DNA of 64,000 nt. Source: Streptomyces sp. RB17 (lineage in GTDB: Bacteria; Actinomycetota; Actinomycetes; Streptomycetales; Streptomycetaceae). Shown in pieces: positions 51,073-59,756 of this stretch (the first letter of the stretch is position 1; every line of letters starts with the position of its first letter). Under the pieces are notes generated by a model, which saw nothing but the letters and a program-made list of their open reading frames with translations, searched no databases and was not told the origin of the DNA. The DNA lies in the NCBI RefSeq assembly GCF_009604455.1, contig NZ_WEGL01000013.1:1-64000 (forward strand). Reading direction: 5' to 3'. Position numbers and translations under genes: made by a program.

Positions 51073-51918
51073 GTGAACCTGCTGCTCGCGGAGGTGGCCC
51101 AGGCCACCCAGCGGCTGGCCGACGCCGGCGTGCCCTCGCCGCGCACCGACGCGGAGGAGCTGGCCGCGTTCGTGCACGGCGTGAAGCGCGGCGAACTGCA
51201 CTCCGTGAAGGACTCGGACTTCGACGCCCGGTACTGGGAGGTCATCGCCCGGCGCGAACAGCGCGAGCCGCTGCAGCACATCACCGGGCGGGCCTACTTC
51301 CGCTATCTGGAGCTCCAGGTCGGGCCGGGCGTCTTCGTGCCCCGGCCGGAGACCGAGTCCGTGGTCGGCTGGGCCATAGACGCCGTGCGCGCCATGGACG
51401 TCGTCGAGCCGTGCATCGTGGATCTGTGCACCGGCTCCGGCGCCATCGCGCTCGCCCTCGCCCAGGAGGTCCCGCGCTCGCGTGTGCACGCCGTGGAGCT
51501 GTCCGAGGAGGCGCTCCAGTGGACCCGCAAGAACGTGGAGGGGTCCAGGGTCGACCTGCGCCAGGGTGACGCCCTGACGGCCTTCCCCGACCTCGACGGG
51601 CAGGTCGACCTGGTGATCTCCAACCCGCCGTACATCCCGCTCACGGAGTGGGAGTACGTGGCTCCCGAGGCCCGTGACTACGACCCCGAGCTGGCGTTGT
51701 TCTCCGGCGAGGACGGCCTCGACCTGATCCGGGGCCTGGAACGCACCGCTCACCGTCTCCTGCGTCCCGGCGGGGTCGTCGTGGTCGAGCACGCCGACAC
51801 CCAGGGCGGCCAGGTGCCGTGGATCTTCACCGAGGAGCGGGGCTGGGCCGACGCGGCCGACCACCCCGACCTCAACAAGCGCCCCCGGTTCGCGACCGCC
51901 CGCAAGGCGCTGCCGTGA
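51073..51918 (+). CDS. prmC: Release factor glutamine methyltransferase
   Basis: This 281-residue SAM-dependent enzyme methylates Gln in the GGQ motif of RF1/RF2. The N-terminal helical domain is followed by EPLQHITGRAYFRYLELQVG, VFVPRPETESVVGWAID, IVDLCTGSGAIALALAQEVP (SAM motif I) and DLVISNPPYIPL (NPPY). It starts at GTG 51073 behind CGGAGG and lies next to its substrate gene. Confidence 0.95.
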   Translation: MNLLLAEVAQATQRLADAGVPSPRTDAEELAAFVHGVKRGELHSVKDSDFDARYWEVIARREQREPLQHITGRAYFRYLELQVGPGVFVPRPETESVVGWAIDAVRAMDVVEPCIVDLCTGSGAIALALAQEVPRSRVHAVELSEEALQWTRKNVEGSRVDLRQGDALTAFPDLDGQVDLVISNPPYIPLTEWEYVAPEARDYDPELALFSGEDGLDLIRGLERTAHRLLRPGGVVVVEHADTQGGQVPWIFTEERGWADAADHPDLNKRPRFATARKALP

Positions 51919-51967
51919 CCCCGCAGACTCATGTCCCGCAGTACGTGTACGAGGAGGCCCGCTAAAG

Positions 51968-52615
51968 ATGGCACGGCGATACGACACCAACGACGCGACC
52001 GACCGCGCGACGGGTCTGCGCGAGGCCGCGTCCGCCGTCCGCCGGGGCGAGCTGGTGGTGCTGCCGACCGACACGGTGTACGGCATCGGCGCCGACGCGT
52101 TCTCCTCCGAGGCGGTCGCCGACCTGCTCGCCGCCAAGGGCCGGGGCCGCAACATGCCCACCCCCGTCCTCATCGGCTCCCCGAACACGCTGCACGGCCT
52201 CGTCACGGACTTCTCCGAGCTGGCCTGGGAGCTGGTCGACGCCTTCTGGCCGGGCGCCCTCACGCTCGTCGCCAAGCACCAGCCGTCCCTGCAGTGGGAC
52301 CTCGGCGACACCCGGGGCACGGTTGCCGTGCGCATGCCACTGCACCCGGTCGCCATCGAGCTGCTCACCGAGGTCGGTCCCATGGCCGTGTCCTCGGCCA
52401 ACCTCACCGGCCACCCGGCGCCGGAGAACTGCGACGCCGCGCAGGAGATGCTCGGCGACTCCGTCTCCGTCTACCTCGACGGCGGCCCCACCCCGGCCAA
52501 TGTGCCCTCGTCCATCGTGGACGTCAGCGGCCCGGTGCCGGTGCTGCTGCGCGAGGGCGCGATCTCCCCGGAGGAGCTGCGCAAGGTCGTACCCGACCTC
52601 GAGGTGGCGAATTGA
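51968..52615 (+). CDS. L-threonylcarbamoyladenylate synthase (Sua5/YrdC family)
   Basis: This 215-residue enzyme of tRNA t6A synthesis makes threonylcarbamoyl-AMP. Family motifs are RRGELVVLPTDTVYGIGADA, FWPGALTLVAKHQPS, TVAVRMPLHPVAIELL and PMAVSSANLTGHPAP. It is the short form without the Sua5 C-terminal domain. The stop overlaps the TTG of the next gene (TTGA), so the two are coupled. Confidence 0.93.
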   Translation: MARRYDTNDATDRATGLREAASAVRRGELVVLPTDTVYGIGADAFSSEAVADLLAAKGRGRNMPTPVLIGSPNTLHGLVTDFSELAWELVDAFWPGALTLVAKHQPSLQWDLGDTRGTVAVRMPLHPVAIELLTEVGPMAVSSANLTGHPAPENCDAAQEMLGDSVSVYLDGGPTPANVPSSIVDVSGPVPVLLREGAISPEELRKVVPDLEVAN

Positions 52616-53289
52616 CGGCCCCTGAAGCGGGGCGTGGCATAGGCGTCGGCGAACGTGTCGCGGAGGAGACGACCACTTTCGGGTTTCCGCGCGACACCTT
52701 CCGCATCCTCCACGTCAGCACCGGCAATGTGTGCCGCTCGCCCATCACCGAGCGGCTGACCCGGCATTTCGTCGCCGAGCGGCTCGGCGTGCTCGGCGGC
52801 GGTCTGATCGTGGAGAGCGCGGGCACCTGGGGCCACGAGGGCGCGCCGATGGAGGCCAACGCGGAGGCCGTGCTGGGGGAGTTCGGCGCGGACGCCTCCG
52901 GCTTCTTCGGCCGGGAGCTGCTCGACGAGCACGTCATCAGGGCCGACCTCGTGCTCACCGCCACCCGCGACCACCGCGCCCAGGTCATCTCCATGGGCCA
53001 TTCGGCGGGCCTGCGCACCTTCACCCTGAAGGAGTTCACCCGGCTGGTCCGGGCGATAGATCCGGCCACCCTGCCGCCCCTGGACGACGGCGTGGTCATG
53101 CGCGCACGCGCCCTGGTGCGTGCGGCGGCGGCTCTACGCGGGTGGCTGCTGGCGCCCACGGTGGAGGCGGACGAGGTCCACGACCCGTACGGGGCGCCCC
53201 TTCCGTTCTTCCGGTCGATCGGGGACGAGATACACGAGGCGCTGGATCCGGTGGTCACGGCGCTGACCGGAGTACCGGCGCGGACCTGA
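52612..53289 (+). CDS. Low-molecular-weight phosphatase homologue with Ser in place of catalytic Cys
   Basis: This 225-residue protein starts at TTG 52612. Its phosphate loop reads ILHVSTGNVCRSPITERLTR; in active LMW-PTPs the first loop residue is the nucleophilic Cys (V-C-x-G-N-x-C-R-S). Here it is Ser, while GN-x-CRSP is intact. The late DP pair (VHDPYGAPLPFFRSI) that supplies the acid Asp is present. So it is probably inactive or strongly weakened, acting as a phosphotyrosine or arsenate-like anion binder. I recall the HVSTGNVCRSP form in other Streptomyces, so it is likely conserved rather than a fresh mutation. Confidence 0.85.
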   Translation: MTAPEAGRGIGVGERVAEETTTFGFPRDTFRILHVSTGNVCRSPITERLTRHFVAERLGVLGGGLIVESAGTWGHEGAPMEANAEAVLGEFGADASGFFGRELLDEHVIRADLVLTATRDHRAQVISMGHSAGLRTFTLKEFTRLVRAIDPATLPPLDDGVVMRARALVRAAAALRGWLLAPTVEADEVHDPYGAPLPFFRSIGDEIHEALDPVVTALTGVPART

Positions 53290-53378
53290 GTGCCCCGGAG
53301 GCGCTGCAATACCGGGCATAACGCACATCTCCGTCCTACATTGGGTACACGTCACCGTCGACCGCCCGGGAGCCCGCC

Positions 53379-54617
53379 ATGTCGGTCACCCATACCCTCG
53401 AGACCGATGTCCTGCGGCGGCAGGACCCGGCGATGGCCGAGATCCTCCTCGCGGAGCTGGACCGGCAGTCCACCACCCTGCAGCTGATCGCCGCCGAGAA
53501 CTTCTGCTCGCCGGCGGTGCTCGCCGCCCTCGGCTCCGCGCTCGCCAACAAGTACGCCGAGGGCTATCCCGGCGCCCGGCACCACGGCGGCTGCGAGATC
53601 GTCGACCTCGCCGAACGCGCCGCCATCGACCGGGCCAAGGAGCTGTTCGGCGCCGAACACGCCAATGTCCAGTCCCACTCGGGCTCCTCTGCCGTCCTGG
53701 CCGCCTACGCGGCCCTGCTGCGCCCCGGTGACACCGTCCTCGCCCTCGGGCTGCACTACGGCGGCCATCTCACCCACGGCTCACCCGCCAACTTCTCCGG
53801 CCGCTGGTTCGACTTCGTCGGGTACGGGGTGGACGCGGAGACCGGGCTCATCGACCACGACCAGGTGCGTCACCTGGCCCTTGGCCACCGGCCCAAGGCG
53901 ATCGTGTGCGGCTCGATCGCCTACCCCCGGCACATCGACTACGCCTTCTTCCGTGAGGTCGCCGACGAGGTCGGGGCCTATCTGATCGCCGACGCCGCGC
54001 ACCCGATCGGGCTGGTCGCCGGCGGCGCGGCGCCGAGCCCGGTGCCGTACGCCGACATCGTGTGCGCGACCACCCACAAGGTGCTGCGCGGTCCGCGCGG
54101 CGGGATGATCCTGTGCGGGAGCGAACTGGCCGAGCGCGTCGACCGCGCGGTGTTCCCGTTCACCCAGGGCGGCGCGCAGATGCACACGATCGCCGCGAAG
54201 GCCGTCGCGTTCGGCGAGGCGGCAACACCGGCCTTCGCCGTGTACGCCCATCAGGTGGTCGCGAACGCACGGGTGCTCGCCGGTCACCTGGCCGCCGAGG
54301 GCTTCACCGTCACCACCGGCGGCACGGACACCCATCTGATCACCGCCGACCCGGCCCCGCTCGGGGTGGACGGCCGCAGCGCACGCGGCCGGCTCGCCGC
54401 CGCCGGGATCGTCCTGGACTGCTGTGCGCTGCCGCACGGCGACGGCCGCGGCCTGCGCCTGGGCACGGCCGCGGTGACCACGCAGGGCATGGGGGAGCCG
54501 GAGATGGTGCGGATCGCCGCCCTGCTGGCGGGCGTGCTGCGCGGCGAGACCGAGCCGGCGGCGGCACGGGAGGAGGTGCGCCTTCTCACAGGCGCGTTTC
54601 CGCCGTATCCGGGCTGA
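53379..54617 (+). CDS. glyA: Serine hydroxymethyltransferase
   Basis: This 412-residue PLP enzyme interconverts serine and glycine with tetrahydrofolate. It has LQLIAAENFCSPAVLAALGS, NKYAEGYPGARHHGGCEIVD, VQSHSGSSAVLAAYAALLRP, DAAHPIGLVAGG and the PLP-lysine motif ATTHKVLRGPRGGM. It is complete. Streptomyces usually have a second copy, so this may be one of two. It starts 89 bp after the phosphatase-like gene. Confidence 0.93.
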   Translation: MSVTHTLETDVLRRQDPAMAEILLAELDRQSTTLQLIAAENFCSPAVLAALGSALANKYAEGYPGARHHGGCEIVDLAERAAIDRAKELFGAEHANVQSHSGSSAVLAAYAALLRPGDTVLALGLHYGGHLTHGSPANFSGRWFDFVGYGVDAETGLIDHDQVRHLALGHRPKAIVCGSIAYPRHIDYAFFREVADEVGAYLIADAAHPIGLVAGGAAPSPVPYADIVCATTHKVLRGPRGGMILCGSELAERVDRAVFPFTQGGAQMHTIAAKAVAFGEAATPAFAVYAHQVVANARVLAGHLAAEGFTVTTGGTDTHLITADPAPLGVDGRSARGRLAAAGIVLDCCALPHGDGRGLRLGTAAVTTQGMGEPEMVRIAALLAGVLRGETEPAAAREEVRLLTGAFPPYPG

Positions 54618-54768
54618 ACGGGGGTAGGCGGTGTGCCATACACCCCGATGTGCGCCGTGGCTCACAGCCACCCGTGCAACCATCGTGGCTACCCGGAAGT
54701 CCCCATCCATATACGTCCATCGCTAGGGTGTGGGGCTGTGATGGCCAGCGAGACTCGTGGGGAAGCCT

Positions 54769-56088
54769 GTGCGTGAATACCTGCTGACGCTCTGCGTCAC
54801 GGCCGCGGTGACGTATCTGCTGACAGGGCCGGTACGGAAGTTCGCGATCGTGGCCGGGGCGATGCCGGAGATCCGGGCGCGTGACGTGCACCGGGAACCC
54901 ACTCCGCGGCTCGGCGGTATCGCCATGTTCTTCGGCCTGTGCGCGGGCCTGCTGGTCGCGGACCACCTGACCAACCTCAACGAGGTCTTCGCGAAGTCGA
55001 ACGAGCCGCGGGCCCTGCTCTCCGGCGCGGCCCTGATCTGGCTGATCGGCGTCCTGGACGACAAGTTCGAGATCGACGCGCTGATCAAGCTGGGCGGCCA
55101 GATGATCGCCGCCGGCGTCATGGTCGTGCAGGGCCTGACGATCCTGTGGCTGCCCATCCCGGGCGTCGGCAACGTGGCGCTGACCCAGTGGCAGGGCACG
55201 CTGCTGACCGTGGCGCTCGTCGTCATCACGATCAACGCGGTGAACTTCGTGGACGGCCTGGACGGCCTCGCGGCCGGCATGGTCTGCATCGCGGCGGGCG
55301 CGTTCTTCCTGTACGCCTACCGGATCTGGTACTCGTACGGCATCGAGGCCGCCGCCCCCGGCACCCTGTTCGCGGCGATTCTCATGGGCATGTGCCTGGG
55401 CTTCCTGCCGCACAACATGCACCCGGCGCGGATCTTCATGGGCGACTCCGGCTCGATGCTGATCGGCCTGGTGCTGGCGGCCGGCGCGATCTCCATCACC
55501 GGCCAGCTCGACCCGGACGCGCTCGCGCTGTTCACGGGCTCGGAGAAGGCGGCGGTGCACCAGACGGTGCCGGTCTACATCCCGCTGCTGCTCCCGCTGA
55601 CGATCATCGCGGTGCCGGCGGCGGACCTGGTCCTCGCGATCGTCCGGCGCACCTGGCGCGGCCAGTCCCCGTTCGCCGCGGACCGCGGGCATCTGCACCA
55701 CCGGCTGCTGGAGATCGGCCACTCGCACAGCCGGGCCGTGCTGATCATGTACTTCTGGTCCGCGCTGATCGCCTTCGGTGCACTGGCGTACTCGGTCAAC
55801 TCGGCGTCGATGTGGATCGTGCTCGGCGTGGTGGCCCTGAGCGGGGTCGGCCTGGTCCTGCTGCTGCTCCCGCGCTTCACGCCGCGGGTCCCGATGTGGG
55901 CCCAGCGGTTCGTGCCGCCGCGCTACCGGCTGCGGCGCCGTGCCGCCGAGGCCGCTGTGATCGGGGAGGCGGAGGAGGCACAGGAGGCACAGGAGGCCGA
56001 GGAGCGGGCTCCCGTCGCCGCCGGGGTCTCGGGCGTCAACGGAGCGACCGCGATCGGCCCCCGTTCGCGTTTCCTTGACCGGCGCTGA
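54769..56088 (+). CDS. WecA/MraY-family undecaprenyl-phosphate sugar-1-phosphate transferase
   Basis: This polytopic protein (439 residues from GTG 54769 after GGGGAAG; GTG 54757 is an alternative) has about 11 helices. Catalytic features are DVHREPTPRLGGIAMFFG, LIGVLDDKFEIDALIKLGGQ (DD pair), INAVNFVDGLDGLAAG, MGDSGSMLIG and RGHLHHRLLEIGHSH. It transfers GlcNAc-1-P or a related sugar phosphate to undecaprenyl phosphate at the inner membrane face to start a cell-wall polymer. The last ~70 residues are Ala/Glu-rich. The LCP gene upstream is a functional relative, though not in its operon. Confidence 0.92.
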   Translation: MREYLLTLCVTAAVTYLLTGPVRKFAIVAGAMPEIRARDVHREPTPRLGGIAMFFGLCAGLLVADHLTNLNEVFAKSNEPRALLSGAALIWLIGVLDDKFEIDALIKLGGQMIAAGVMVVQGLTILWLPIPGVGNVALTQWQGTLLTVALVVITINAVNFVDGLDGLAAGMVCIAAGAFFLYAYRIWYSYGIEAAAPGTLFAAILMGMCLGFLPHNMHPARIFMGDSGSMLIGLVLAAGAISITGQLDPDALALFTGSEKAAVHQTVPVYIPLLLPLTIIAVPAADLVLAIVRRTWRGQSPFAADRGHLHHRLLEIGHSHSRAVLIMYFWSALIAFGALAYSVNSASMWIVLGVVALSGVGLVLLLLPRFTPRVPMWAQRFVPPRYRLRRRAAEAAVIGEAEEAQEAQEAEERAPVAAGVSGVNGATAIGPRSRFLDRR

Positions 56089-56390
56089 CTCTGGCAAGGT
56101 AAGAATCTGACGAGAGCATTGCCAACTCGTGGGGGAATAAAGTCCCCCAATACCAGACAAATGGGCCCGGTCTCTGCGCAGACGTGCACTGTCACTCTCA
56201 TGTGTGACAGCAAGCACACGTGACGAGTAAAGACCTCATCAAATAGTTTGTGATACGGTTCACGAGAACCCCGGACAGAGCCGAAGGACCGTAGTGCGAC
56301 GGTCCATTGGTGTGAGGTCTCGATCACTCAGCCCGGGACTACGCTCGTCCATGACGACACCCTGCCCCCTGTGAAAGCGGAGTTGCCGCC
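56089..56390 (+). promoter_or_regulatory. Intergenic region with ATP synthase operon promoter
   Basis: A small hairpin, ggggga/tccccc (56131-56148) followed by A/T-rich DNA, may end the upstream gene. A likely -10, GATACG, lies in ttgtgatacggttcacg near 56252, which would give a leader of about 130 nt before atpI. No supported gene is seen. Confidence 0.45.
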
Positions 56391-56828
56391 ATGCCGTCCA
56401 AAGACGCCCGGAACCTACTGCAGATCGCTGTGCCCGCAGCGGCTGCAGGCGCGATCGCCGTCGCTGTGAGCGCCGCGGTCGCAGGGGGTAAGGGCGCGCT
56501 CGGCGCGGCCGTCGGCACGGTGCTGGCCATCCTGTTCATGGGAATCGGCCTCTACGTGCTGCAGTGGACGGCAAAAACGCTCCCGCAGCTGTTCCAGGCG
56601 ATGGGCCTCATGCTCTACATGGCCCAGTTGCTGCTGCTCTTCATCTTCGTCGCCGTCTTCAAAGGCACCTCCCTCTTCAACGGCAAGGCGTTCGCCGTGG
56701 GGATCGTGGTCACGACCGTCGCGTGGATGGCCGCGCAGGCCCGCGCGCACCTGAAGGCCAAGATCTTCTATATCGATCCGGACTCCGCGAAGAGTGACAA
56801 GCCCGAGAAGACAGGGCCGTCGTCGTGA
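56391..56828 (+). CDS. atpI: ATP synthase accessory protein I
   Basis: This 145-residue membrane protein has four helices (LLQIAVPAAAAGAIAVAVSA; ALGAAVGTVLAILFMGIGLY; QLFQAMGLMLYMAQLLLLFI; AFAVGIVVTTVAWMAAQARA) and a charged tail. Its place before atpB identifies it; AtpI helps c-ring assembly. The sequence is poorly conserved among actinobacteria. Confidence 0.85.
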   Translation: MPSKDARNLLQIAVPAAAAGAIAVAVSAAVAGGKGALGAAVGTVLAILFMGIGLYVLQWTAKTLPQLFQAMGLMLYMAQLLLLFIFVAVFKGTSLFNGKAFAVGIVVTTVAWMAAQARAHLKAKIFYIDPDSAKSDKPEKTGPSS

Positions 56829-57053
56829 GGGGTAGGGGCGGGATAAAGGCTTGTGAGATCTCCTGCTATCGTCCGGTGCCAACTGCGGCATCGCGGGCGC
56901 GGGCATCTGAGCTGACGCCTGCTCGATCGCGAGGCTCGATGCCCCCCAGCCGCCCCCACATCCGTAACACCAGTCCGGTGCCGATCCGCGGCCGCGCGCC
57001 GCGCCGACACAACGAGGTTGCCGTACCCATGCGTCACGCCGAAGGAGCCCGCG

Positions 57054-57872
57054 GTGAGTGCTGACCAGACCCAGCTCGCCTTTGACTGGAGTTGTCGGAT
57101 CATGTCCGACAACGGGTGTGGCTTTCCGGCTCCGGGCCTGCACTCCTTCCTGTTCACGCCGCTCTTCACGGTCGGCGGCTTCGACTTCAACAAGGTGATG
57201 CTGCTCGCGCTCATCACCACCGCGCTCGTCGTCGGCTTCTTCTGGGCCGCCTTCGGCAACGCCAAGGTCATCCCGGGCAAGCTGCAGATGGTCGGCGAGG
57301 CCGGCTACGACTTCGTGCGCCGCGGCATCGTGTACGAGACGCTCGGCAAGCGCGAGGGCGAGAAGTGGGTGCCGTTCATCGTCTCCCTCTTCTTCTTCAT
57401 CTGGATCATGAACGTCTGGTCCGTGATCCCGCTGGCGCAGTTCCCGGTGGGCTCGATCGTCGCCTACCCGATGGTTCTGGCCGTGATCGTCTGGGTCATC
57501 TGGGTCTCCCTGACCTTCAAGCGTCACGGCTTCGTCGGCTTCTTCAAGAACGTGACGGGCTACGACAAGTCGCTCGGTGCGGTGCTGCCGCTCGTCATGG
57601 TCATCGAGTTCTTCTCGAACCTGCTGGTCCGCCCGTTCACGCACGCGGTGCGACTCTTCGCCAACATGTTCGCCGGTCACCTGATGCTGGTGATGTTCAC
57701 CGTCGCCTCCTGGTACCTGCTGAACAGCTGGATGATCCCGGCCGCCGGCGTCTCCTTCGTGATGACGATGGCCATGATCTGCTTCGAGCTTTTCGTCCAG
57801 GCCGTCCAGGCGTACGTCTTCGTACTGCTGGCCTGCTCCTATATTCAGGGCGCTCTCGCCGAGCACCACTGA
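57054..57872 (+). CDS. atpB: ATP synthase F0 subunit a
   Basis: This 272-residue proton-channel subunit starts at GTG 57054 behind GAAGGAG; an upstream in-frame start at 57018 is unlikely. It has the essential arginine in THAVRLFANMFAGHL and the C-terminal helix pattern FVQAVQAYVFVLLACSYI. Five to six membrane helices are visible. About 225 bp of noncoding DNA lies between it and atpI. Confidence 0.96.
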   Translation: MSADQTQLAFDWSCRIMSDNGCGFPAPGLHSFLFTPLFTVGGFDFNKVMLLALITTALVVGFFWAAFGNAKVIPGKLQMVGEAGYDFVRRGIVYETLGKREGEKWVPFIVSLFFFIWIMNVWSVIPLAQFPVGSIVAYPMVLAVIVWVIWVSLTFKRHGFVGFFKNVTGYDKSLGAVLPLVMVIEFFSNLLVRPFTHAVRLFANMFAGHLMLVMFTVASWYLLNSWMIPAAGVSFVMTMAMICFELFVQAVQAYVFVLLACSYIQGALAEHH

Positions 57873-57940
57873 GCCCCACCACACCCCCGGTCGTCCGGTG
57901 GCCAACCCCCACCGGTCCGTAAAGAGAAGGAAGATTCAGC

Positions 57941-58180
57941 ATGGCTGCCACTGAGACCCTCGCCGCTGTCTCCGGTTCCATCGGTTCCGTCGGTTACGGC
58001 CTCTCCGCCATCGGCCCCGGCATCGGCGTCGGCATCATCTTCGGCAACGGCACCCAGGCGCTCGCCCGTCAGCCCGAGGCCGCGGGCCTGATCCGCGCCA
58101 ACCAGATCCTCGGCTTCGCCTTCTGTGAGGCGCTCGCCCTCATCGGCATCGTCATGCCGTTCGTGTTCGGTACGAAGTAA
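57941..58180 (+). CDS. atpE: ATP synthase F0 subunit c
   Basis: This 79-residue hairpin protein forms the rotor ring. The first helix is Gly-rich (GYGLSAIGPGIGVGIIFGNG), the polar loop is ARQPEA, and the proton-carrying glutamate is in AFCEALALIGIVMPF. AGAGAAGG-like sequence precedes the ATG. Confidence 0.96.
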   Translation: MAATETLAAVSGSIGSVGYGLSAIGPGIGVGIIFGNGTQALARQPEAAGLIRANQILGFAFCEALALIGIVMPFVFGTK

Positions 58181-58218
58181 GACCTCCGTACCCACACGTA
58201 TCGACGAAAGGCACTGAT

Positions 58219-58770
58219 GTGATCGCCAACCTGGTTCAGCTGGCGGCCCCGGAGAAGGGCGGGAACCCGCTCGTTCCCGAGGGTCCCGAGCTGCTCGTCG
58301 GCACCATCGCCTTCGCCATCGTGTTCTTCTTCTTCTGGAAGAAGCTGCTTCCGAACATCAACAAGGTTCTGGAGGAGCGCCGCGCGGCGATCGAAGGTGG
58401 TATCGAAGAGGCCGACGCCATGAAGGTCGAGGCCCAGAGCGTCCTTGAGCAGTACAAGGCCCAGCTCGCCGAGGCCCGGCACGAGGCCGCGCGCCTGCGC
58501 CAGGAGGCGCAGGAGCAGGGTGCCGCGCTCATCGCCGAGATGCGGGCCGAGGGCCAGCGGCAGCGCGAGGAGATCGTCGCCGCCGGGCACGCCCAGATCG
58601 AGGCCGACCGCAAGGTCGCCGCTGCCACGCTCCGGCAGGACGTCGGCAAGCTCGCCACCGAACTGGCCGGCAAGCTCGTCGGTGAGTCCCTCGAGGACCA
58701 CGCCCGGCAGAGCCGTGTGATCGACCGCTTCCTCGGCGAGCTCGAGGAGAAGGCCGAGGCCACGCGATGA
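58219..58770 (+). CDS. atpF: ATP synthase F0 subunit b
   Basis: This 183-residue stator subunit starts at GTG 58219. One N-terminal membrane helix (LVGTIAFAIVFFFFWKKLLP) is followed by a long charged coiled coil (INKVLEERRAAIEGGIEEAD ... AEARHEAARLRQEAQEQGAA). It overlaps atpH by 4 bp (ATGA). Confidence 0.95.
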   Translation: MIANLVQLAAPEKGGNPLVPEGPELLVGTIAFAIVFFFFWKKLLPNINKVLEERRAAIEGGIEEADAMKVEAQSVLEQYKAQLAEARHEAARLRQEAQEQGAALIAEMRAEGQRQREEIVAAGHAQIEADRKVAAATLRQDVGKLATELAGKLVGESLEDHARQSRVIDRFLGELEEKAEATR

Positions 58771-59582
58771 ACGGAGCGAGCCGCGAGGCCCTGGCAGCCG
58801 CAGGTGAGCGTCTCGACGCGCTGACGGACTCCACGTCCGTCGACGCCGCTTCGCTCGCCGACGAGCTGGCCGCCGTCACCGCGCTGCTCGACCGCGAGGC
58901 CGGCCTGCGCCGGGTCCTCACCGACCCGGCGCAGCCCGCAGAGGCCAAGGCGGAGCTGGTCCAGCGTCTCATCGGTGGCCAGGTCAGCGGGTCCGCCGCC
59001 GACCTGGTGGCCGGGATGGCGCGCTCCCGCTGGTCGCAGTCCCGCGACCTGGTGGACGCGCTGGAGGAGCTGGCGAGCATCGCCGACCTCACGGCCGCGG
59101 AGAAGACGGGCACCCTCGACGACGTCGAGGACGAGCTGTTCCGGTTCGGCCGGATCGTCTCCTCCAGCACCGAGCTGCGCGCCGCGCTGACCGACCGTGC
59201 CGCCGGCGCGGCCGCCAAGACCGAGCTGCTGCACCGGCTGCTCGGCGGACGGGCCAAGCCGGTCACCGAGCGTCTGGTGACGCGCCTTGTGACCGCGCCG
59301 CGTGGACGTAGCCTGGAAGCGGGACTGGAGTCCCTGTCCAAGCTGGCCGCCGAGCGCCGGGACCGCGTGGTCGCCGTCGTCACCTCGGCGGTGCCGCTGA
59401 CCGACGGCCAGAAGCAGCGCCTCGGCGCCGCCCTCGCCAAGCTGTACGGCCGCCGGATGCACCTCAACCTGGACGTGGACCCCGAGGTCATCGGCGGTAT
59501 CCGGGTGCAGGTCGGTGACGAGGTCATCAACGGCTCCCTCGCGGACCGGCTGGACGACGCCGCCCGCCGCATGGCGAGCTAG
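58767..59582 (+). CDS. atpH: ATP synthase F1 subunit delta
   Basis: This 271-residue stator subunit is about 90 residues longer than the E. coli protein, as usual in actinobacteria. The C-terminal signature VTSAVPLTDGQKQRLGAALA and PEVIGGIRVQVGDEVINGSL are clear, with a helical N-terminal domain (LADELAAVTALLDREAGLRR). It is coupled to atpF. A 174-bp gap precedes atpA. Confidence 0.94.
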   Translation: MNGASREALAAAGERLDALTDSTSVDAASLADELAAVTALLDREAGLRRVLTDPAQPAEAKAELVQRLIGGQVSGSAADLVAGMARSRWSQSRDLVDALEELASIADLTAAEKTGTLDDVEDELFRFGRIVSSSTELRAALTDRAAGAAAKTELLHRLLGGRAKPVTERLVTRLVTAPRGRSLEAGLESLSKLAAERRDRVVAVVTSAVPLTDGQKQRLGAALAKLYGRRMHLNLDVDPEVIGGIRVQVGDEVINGSLADRLDDAARRMAS

Positions 59583-59756
59583 CAGCAACTCGATATTCGG
59601 GACAGCTCGGTATTCGAGACAACTCGATATCTCGAGAAAAGCAGTACGTAATTACGGCCCTGGTTGGGCCGTGCAGAGGATTCACCTCTTACAGGGGGGA
59701 GTCCCCATCCCCCCCAAGTGAAACTTCGGGCCCAACAAGGAGAGCAGGGAACCCAG
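59583..59756 (+). repeat. atpH-atpA gap with three 17-nt repeats
   Basis: Units aactcgatattcg (59587), agctcggtattcg (59604) and aactcgatatctcg (59621) repeat every 17 nt. Farther on, a short ggggggagtccccatcccccc-type hairpin (about 59695-59716) precedes the atpA ribosome site (AAGGAGAG). The gap is unusual in an otherwise tight operon and may modulate the higher output of the F1 genes by processing or attenuation. Confidence 0.6.
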
